A stretch of 38,906 nt of DNA, taken from the NCBI RefSeq assembly GCF_000767835.1, contig NZ_JPEN01000027.1, positions 1 to 38,906 of the forward strand, given 5' to 3'. The notes beneath the pieces are model-generated. The model saw only the letters and a list, made by a program, of their open reading frames with translations, was not told where the DNA came from and did not search any database. How positions within the stretch are numbered: position 1 is the first letter of the stretch; every line of letters starts with the position of its first letter. This stretch comes from Streptococcus sinensis. GTDB lineage: Bacteria > Bacillota > Bacilli > Lactobacillales > Streptococcaceae. Positions 35,490 through 38,906 of this stretch are shown here, piece after piece. Position numbers and translations under genes: made by a program.

Positions 35490-35708
35490 ATGATTCAGAT
35501 AAATTTAGACCTTGTCATGGCGCAAAAACGGATTAGTGCCGGACGCTTAGCAGAATTGATTGACCTAACACCAGCCAACTTATCTATTCTAAAAAACAAT
35601 CGAGCCAAGGCTGTCCGTTTTTCAACACTCAATGCTCTCTGCCGTGAATTAGACTGCCAGCCTGGCGATATTTTGGAGTATATCCCTGACGATGAGGAGG
35701 AGAAATAA
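35490..35708 (+). CDS. Small Cro/CI-type HTH regulator (YozG-like)
   Basis: A 72-residue protein that is nearly all HTH: ISAGRLAELIDLTPANLSIL for the recognition unit, then FSTLNALCRELDCQPGDILEY. The last phrase is typical of the YozG/HTH_26 group. AGGAGG precedes it, and it starts 8 bp after the DUF2975 gene. It probably represses its own operon through the TCGATA repeat at 34931. Confidence 0.9.
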   Translation: MIQINLDLVMAQKRISAGRLAELIDLTPANLSILKNNRAKAVRFSTLNALCRELDCQPGDILEYIPDDEEEK

Positions 35709-35710
35709 TT

Positions 35711-37123
35711 ATGGAATATCCAGCACAAGAACAGATGAATGTCCAGCCTTGTCTGCCCGCAGAAGCAGAACGACAGACCATCTTCACAGGCCTAGAGGAC
35801 AAGCAACTGCGATTCTTTAAAATCAGCTATCCGCTTCTTTATCTTTTCACCTACTTTTATTCTGCTGTCTTCATTAATAATCAAACCCTAGCCTTTTTTC
35901 CTGTCACCATTGGCTTCGTACTATTGAGTGAAGCTCTTATCAAAAAATTAGACTATCCATCCCTGCAAATAAAGAATCTTGACAGCAGGTTAGAGGCTCG
36001 AATCTTTCTTATCATGACACTAGCTCAGGCTCTAGCTTTAAGTATCTGGGGACTTCATCGCCAGCTAGAATTTTTCCAATTTCTAGCCATCCATATCTCA
36101 TTCGCCTTTTATATCCTATCCCGCACAGGTTGGTTAAGCCAAGGGCGTTTGGGTATCATGGTCTGGTTTGACACGATTCAAGCTTTCTGCATCCTACCCT
36201 TTAAAAATTTCATTGCTGCTATTCTGGTCTTTATACAAGGTAATCAGTCTGATACTTCCGACAGTTCTGATGGTCTGTTTTCAAAAAGACTCCAGCAGCT
36301 TGCTATTATAGCCAGCAGTTTCTTTGTCGCAGGAATCTTGGTCTACTTTGTCTGGTCCCAGCTGAGTCAAGTTTCAGACAGCTTTGCCTCATTCTTCAGC
36401 AATACCGCTGATTTTATCGAGAATCTACTTGACTCCCTCTTTTCAAGTATTGATAGCAGCGTGATTCTCTTCCAAGCCTGCCTAGCTGTCCCCGTCAGTC
36501 TTTACTTGTATGGCCTCATAGCTGGCAGTCTGTTAGATAAAAAAGATACTAAACTTAGCTACAAAAAATTTCAAGCAAGCATTCGCCCCTTGCGAGTCGC
36601 TCCTGCTTTCGCAGCCTACATTATCATCGGTAGCCTCTGCCTGACCTATGCACTCTTCTTCCTGACCGGTCTGAGTGAGCTTGGTCAGCTCCTAAGCGGC
36701 GGAACAGTGGTTCAAGCTATTTCTCCACAGAATGCTTCGACTGTCGCCGTAGCTGGCTTCTGGCAGTTGGTTCGGGTATCCATTCTCAACTTTGCAGTTC
36801 TAGGCGTCTTCTATCTGATTGCCAAAAAACCGCTCTGGGACCAGAAAGGAACGCGACTAGCAGCTACTATTCTCTTTATCTTTGCAGGCTTACTGGCCTT
36901 GCTAGCCGGCTGGAAATTATTTGGCATCTACATCTACCTCTACGGACCAACACCGCTGCGTCTGATTTCAGCCTGGTTCATCCTAGTGCTCTTAGTCTGG
37001 TGCCTACTGACCCTGATTCGTTTCTATAAACCTATCCAAGCTATTCGTATCGGTATCTTTTACGCCCTGATTAGCTTTACCTTGCTCTGCTATCTTTACC
37101 CAATGCTTTTACCAGCGGGATGA
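35711..37123 (+). CDS. Polytopic membrane protein (DUF4153/DUF4173-like)
   Basis: A 470-residue protein with about ten to twelve hydrophobic segments and a short hydrophilic N-terminus (MEYPAQEQMNVQPCLPAEAE). The layout resembles DUF4153/DUF4173 proteins. The Ser-rich extracytoplasmic stretch around residues 175-200 and the SDSFASFFSNTADFIENLLD loop stand out. It starts 2 bp after the HTH gene with GGAGGAG upstream and closes the operon before a strong terminator. No function is predicted. Confidence 0.8.
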   Translation: MEYPAQEQMNVQPCLPAEAERQTIFTGLEDKQLRFFKISYPLLYLFTYFYSAVFINNQTLAFFPVTIGFVLLSEALIKKLDYPSLQIKNLDSRLEARIFLIMTLAQALALSIWGLHRQLEFFQFLAIHISFAFYILSRTGWLSQGRLGIMVWFDTIQAFCILPFKNFIAAILVFIQGNQSDTSDSSDGLFSKRLQQLAIIASSFFVAGILVYFVWSQLSQVSDSFASFFSNTADFIENLLDSLFSSIDSSVILFQACLAVPVSLYLYGLIAGSLLDKKDTKLSYKKFQASIRPLRVAPAFAAYIIIGSLCLTYALFFLTGLSELGQLLSGGTVVQAISPQNASTVAVAGFWQLVRVSILNFAVLGVFYLIAKKPLWDQKGTRLAATILFIFAGLLALLAGWKLFGIYIYLYGPTPLRLISAWFILVLLVWCLLTLIRFYKPIQAIRIGIFYALISFTLLCYLYPMLLPAG

Positions 37124-37148
37124 TAAGCAATGGTTCTTGAATACATTC

Positions 37149-37188
37149 AAAAAACCAGAAAGAATATGATTTTCTTTCTGGTTTTTTT
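37149..37188 (+). terminator. Terminator of the DUF2975-HTH-membrane protein operon
   Basis: Perfect 16-bp stem AAAAAACCAGAAAGAA / TTCTTTCTGGTTTTTT with a 7-nt loop and a T tract. Confidence 0.88.
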
Positions 37189-37302
37189 GGTTGAAATTTC
37201 ATTCTCAAGCGTCGCCGTGCAGCACTAACTTCATTTCCCTCCTCAGTATCAATGTCTCTCACCCCATCTGTGTCTTGCAGACTGGATTTCCTAAGAGACA
37301 TA

Positions 37303-37335
37303 GAAAAACCAGCGGTCTCGAGTCTCCGCTGGTTT
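37303..37335 (-). terminator. rpmH terminator
   Basis: Stem AAACCAGCGG / CCGCTGGTTT with a 10-nt loop and a TTTTTC tail on the minus strand, about 20 bp after rpmH. Confidence 0.82.
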
Positions 37336-37353
37336 CTTGATAAATCGTTTGGA

Positions 37354-37488
37354 TTATGCAGCCAAAACTTTGCGCCCTTTACGACGGCGAGCTGCCAATA
37401 CGCGACGACCGTTTTTAGTTGACATACGGTTGCGGAAACCATGTTTACGCGCACGACGGATTTTACTTGGTTGATAAGTACGTTTCAC
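37354..37488 (-). CDS. rpmH: 50S ribosomal protein L34
   Basis: A 44-residue, highly basic protein: [18 protein letters not shown], then [20 protein letters not shown] and RKVLAA, which is L34 end to end. The start codon is GTG (37486-37488), with AGGAGG 7-8 bases upstream, so searches limited to ATG or to longer frames miss it. It is monocistronic with a consensus promoter and terminator. It is not beside dnaA or rnpA here, as it is in many other bacteria. Confidence 0.97.
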   Translation of the reverse strand: MKRTYQPSKIRRARKHGFRNRMSTKNGRRVLAARRRKGRKVLAA

Positions 37489-37562
37489 GATGAATACCTC
37501 CTCTTAGATTCTTGTATTCGTTTAGCCGGCTAGTTGTGATCAGTTACTAAACATACCTTACT

Positions 37563-37591
37563 ATTCTATCTGATTCTATTCCGTTTGTCAA
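37563..37591 (-). promoter_or_regulatory. rpmH promoter
   Basis: Minus strand: -35 TTGACA (37586-37591), a 17-bp spacer and -10 TAGAAT (37563-37568). Confidence 0.8.
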
Positions 37592-37626
37592 TAGCATTAG
37601 GATAAATGTTTGTTTTGAAAACGCAA

Positions 37627-38066
37627 TCATTCAAATCGAGTCACTTCATAGAAGGAAACCAAGCTAAGTATAGCCTGCTGGAGCTCGGACAAAACCTGCT
37701 GCTTGGTTGGAGCCTGAGACAGATTGACATCCCTCTTTAACCAAAACTTTACGAACCGAGCTGGCGATTTTTCTCTGTTCCTTCGAAATGCTGACTCACA
37801 CCCTCTATCTGGGCAAAATAATAGGTCGGCATCTTGATTAAAACAGTCAAAACTCGGTTTTGCTTGGCTAGACTCTGATCATTCTTTTGACACTTGATAA
37901 AACTGACCTCCAAGGAAACACTGAAATTTGCAAACTCCTGACAAGCCGCCTCCCCCTTGGCTTTCAAATCTAACATCATCTCTCGCAGGCCTCCTGCCTT
38001 GTCTGGCGAATTAAACTTTCTGCCTTGCTCAGCCAGCAAAACTTCAATAGCTGGGAAAAGTGACAT
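37627..38066 (-). pseudogene. Hypothetical gene with a frameshift in an A tract
   Basis: The frame starting MSLFPAIEVLLAEQGRKF stops after 105 residues at 37749. A protein-like continuation lies one frame away: SPARFVKFWLKRDVNLSQAP, then TKQQVLSELQQAILSLVSFY and EVTRFE to the TGA at 37627. Adding one A to the A5 run (37768-37772 on the plus strand as T5) joins them as EKKSPARF and gives about 146 residues. GAAGGGGATG precedes the start, which lies 27 bp after the lipoprotein gene, so they form an operon. I do not recognise the family. It is either a real decay event or a homopolymer miscall. Confidence 0.65.
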
Positions 38067-38093
38067 ATCATCCCCTTCTGGGTATTCTTCTCT

Positions 38094-38805
38094 TTATGAA
38101 TTTGATGAATAGGAAGAAATGTCCTTCCAAAGCAGCGAAGTCAGATCTAAGGGAGTTTTTGAACCTAAGCTAAAAATAGAGTTCGCACTGCGTTCATCAT
38201 CAGGTTTTACCCCAGCTACCTGAAATTCTCCCTCTTTTTCTATATCGAAGCCTGTATTATCACTCCTCAATTTATAAAGATAACCGTTAGCCTCAGAGTG
38301 CAGTGAATGCCAGCATGCATAGAATACTGTCCCATCTGTATATATCGTAGCACTTTCCCTACTTCCACCTGCCAAAGCAACCCTCGATTGTGCCAAATAA
38401 GTCGAAACTCCTTGATTCAAGTAATAAATAGCTGCTAAATAATAATCACCATTCGTAGACAGATGCCCCGTCAACAATTCTGCTATCCCATTATCATCAA
38501 TATCATAAAATGTATACATCTGAGCATGTCCTTCAGACTGATCAGACTTTAATTTGTCAAGGGTCGAAGCATATAAGAGTTCGTTTTGCTTGAACACGTC
38601 TGCCATGCCTGAACGGGAGTTCTGCAGATGCTTCAGAAGGCTTAGATGATATTTCTTTACCTTCTGAAGTCTTTTCATCCTTCCCTGATGTCCTTATTTT
38701 TTCTGTAGTTGATGAAGAAAAATCTGACTGATTTTTCATATTTTCTTGGCTGCAGCCAACGAGCATCAAGAAAGTAAGCGCCACAAGAATAGCTTGTTTT
38801 TTCAT
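38094..38805 (-). pseudogene. Lipoprotein gene with a frameshift in a C tract
   Basis: The start at 38805 encodes a lipoprotein signal (MKKQAILVALTFLMLVGC, lipobox LVGC) and a Ser/Lys-rich linker, then leaves frame. The body continues in another frame from about 38615 as SGMADVFKQNELLYASTLDK to the stop at 38094. Removing one C from the CCC at 38615-38617 (GGG on the plus strand) restores SAELRSGMADVF and a protein of about 235 residues. The body has a Ca-loop-like DIDDNGIAELLTG. AGGAG precedes the ATG. It is an exported lipoprotein of unknown role; the break would leave only an 82-residue product. Confidence 0.7.
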
Positions 38806-38840
38806 AAATTATTCTCCTGACCTTTACAGATATAGTACAA

Positions 38841-38860
38841 AACCAGCCTTTCAGCTGGTT
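38841..38860 (-). terminator. Hairpin upstream of the lipoprotein gene
   Basis: Stem AACCAGC / GCTGGTT with a 6-nt loop and TTTTG on the minus strand. It probably terminates whatever lies beyond the right edge of the window. A TACTAT -10-like element follows it for the lipoprotein gene. Confidence 0.5.
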
Positions 38861-38906
38861 AAGATTTATGGCTCTATAATTTCTGTAGTGGGTAAAACCA
38901 CCGCAG

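Noticed and set aside
37077-37454. 125-residue minus-strand frame across rpmH
   Set aside because: It covers rpmH in another frame and spans two terminators; L34 is the real gene.

Overview
The window is chromosomal DNA from a low-GC Gram-positive coccus, almost certainly an oral Streptococcus of the sanguinis/gordonii/mitis type. Pointers are a streptococcal-style GlnR-GlnA pair, stand-alone gap and pgk genes, the PRTase-fold repressor PurR, RNase J1 coupled to the RNA polymerase epsilon subunit, and AzlCD coupled to the t6A genes. The species call is inference from gene content and sequence style, not from a search.

Layout. 1-4300 (minus): an autoregulated MerR/TipAS regulator, then tsaB-rimI-tsaD-azlC-azlD with overlapping genes. 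4471-6534 (plus): rpoY-rnjA. 6665-9471 (minus): a GNAT acetyltransferase, glnA and glnR with a GlnR operator, and an ArAE/FUSC-like membrane protein. 9744-14391 (minus): a secreted LysM-CHAP protein, pgk, and gap; one plus-strand membrane protein gene lies between pgk and gap. 14600-16755 (plus): a small accessory locus with a possible lactococcin 972-like bacteriocin remnant, then a frameshifted ABC-2 permease and its ATPase. 16960-20371 (minus): rpsL-rpsG-fusA, with a repeat-rich spacer before fusA. 20759-26773 (minus): rsgA-rpe-thiN-rmuC-yhaM, purR and a Ser/Pro-rich membrane-anchored protein. A tRNA-Leu(CAG) sits on the opposite strand at 26875. 27076-32247 (minus): tatD-rnmV, then a large repeat protein with a DUF2971-like C-terminus, then ksgA. 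32350-34732 (minus): an MFS exporter and a winged-helix regulator. 34931-37123 (plus): DUF2975, a small Cro/CI repressor and a polytopic membrane protein. 37354-38906 (minus): rpmH, which starts with GTG, then two adjacent genes that both carry frameshifts.

How it fits together. Most of the window is core information processing (t6A modification, ribosomal proteins, EF-G, ribosome maturation by RsgA, KsgA and RNase M5, RNA decay by RNase J1 and YhaM) plus central carbon and nitrogen metabolism (Pgk, Gap, Rpe, GlnA). The accessory insertions stand out against this. They are the TPR-like/DUF2971 gene embedded in the tatD-rnmV-ksgA string, the decayed bacteriocin/ABC locus, the LysM-CHAP gene between pgk and the glnRA block, and the frameshifted lipoprotein locus at the right edge.

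The strongest candidate for an undescribed system is the 943-residue repeat protein at 28087-30918. It has eleven tandem 41-residue helical repeats, encoded by 123-bp DNA units that are nearly identical in places, fused to a DUF2971-like domain and translationally coupled to RNase M5. The most intriguing small signal is the YYH...H.S.V motif of a lactococcin 972-like remnant at about 14800-14940.
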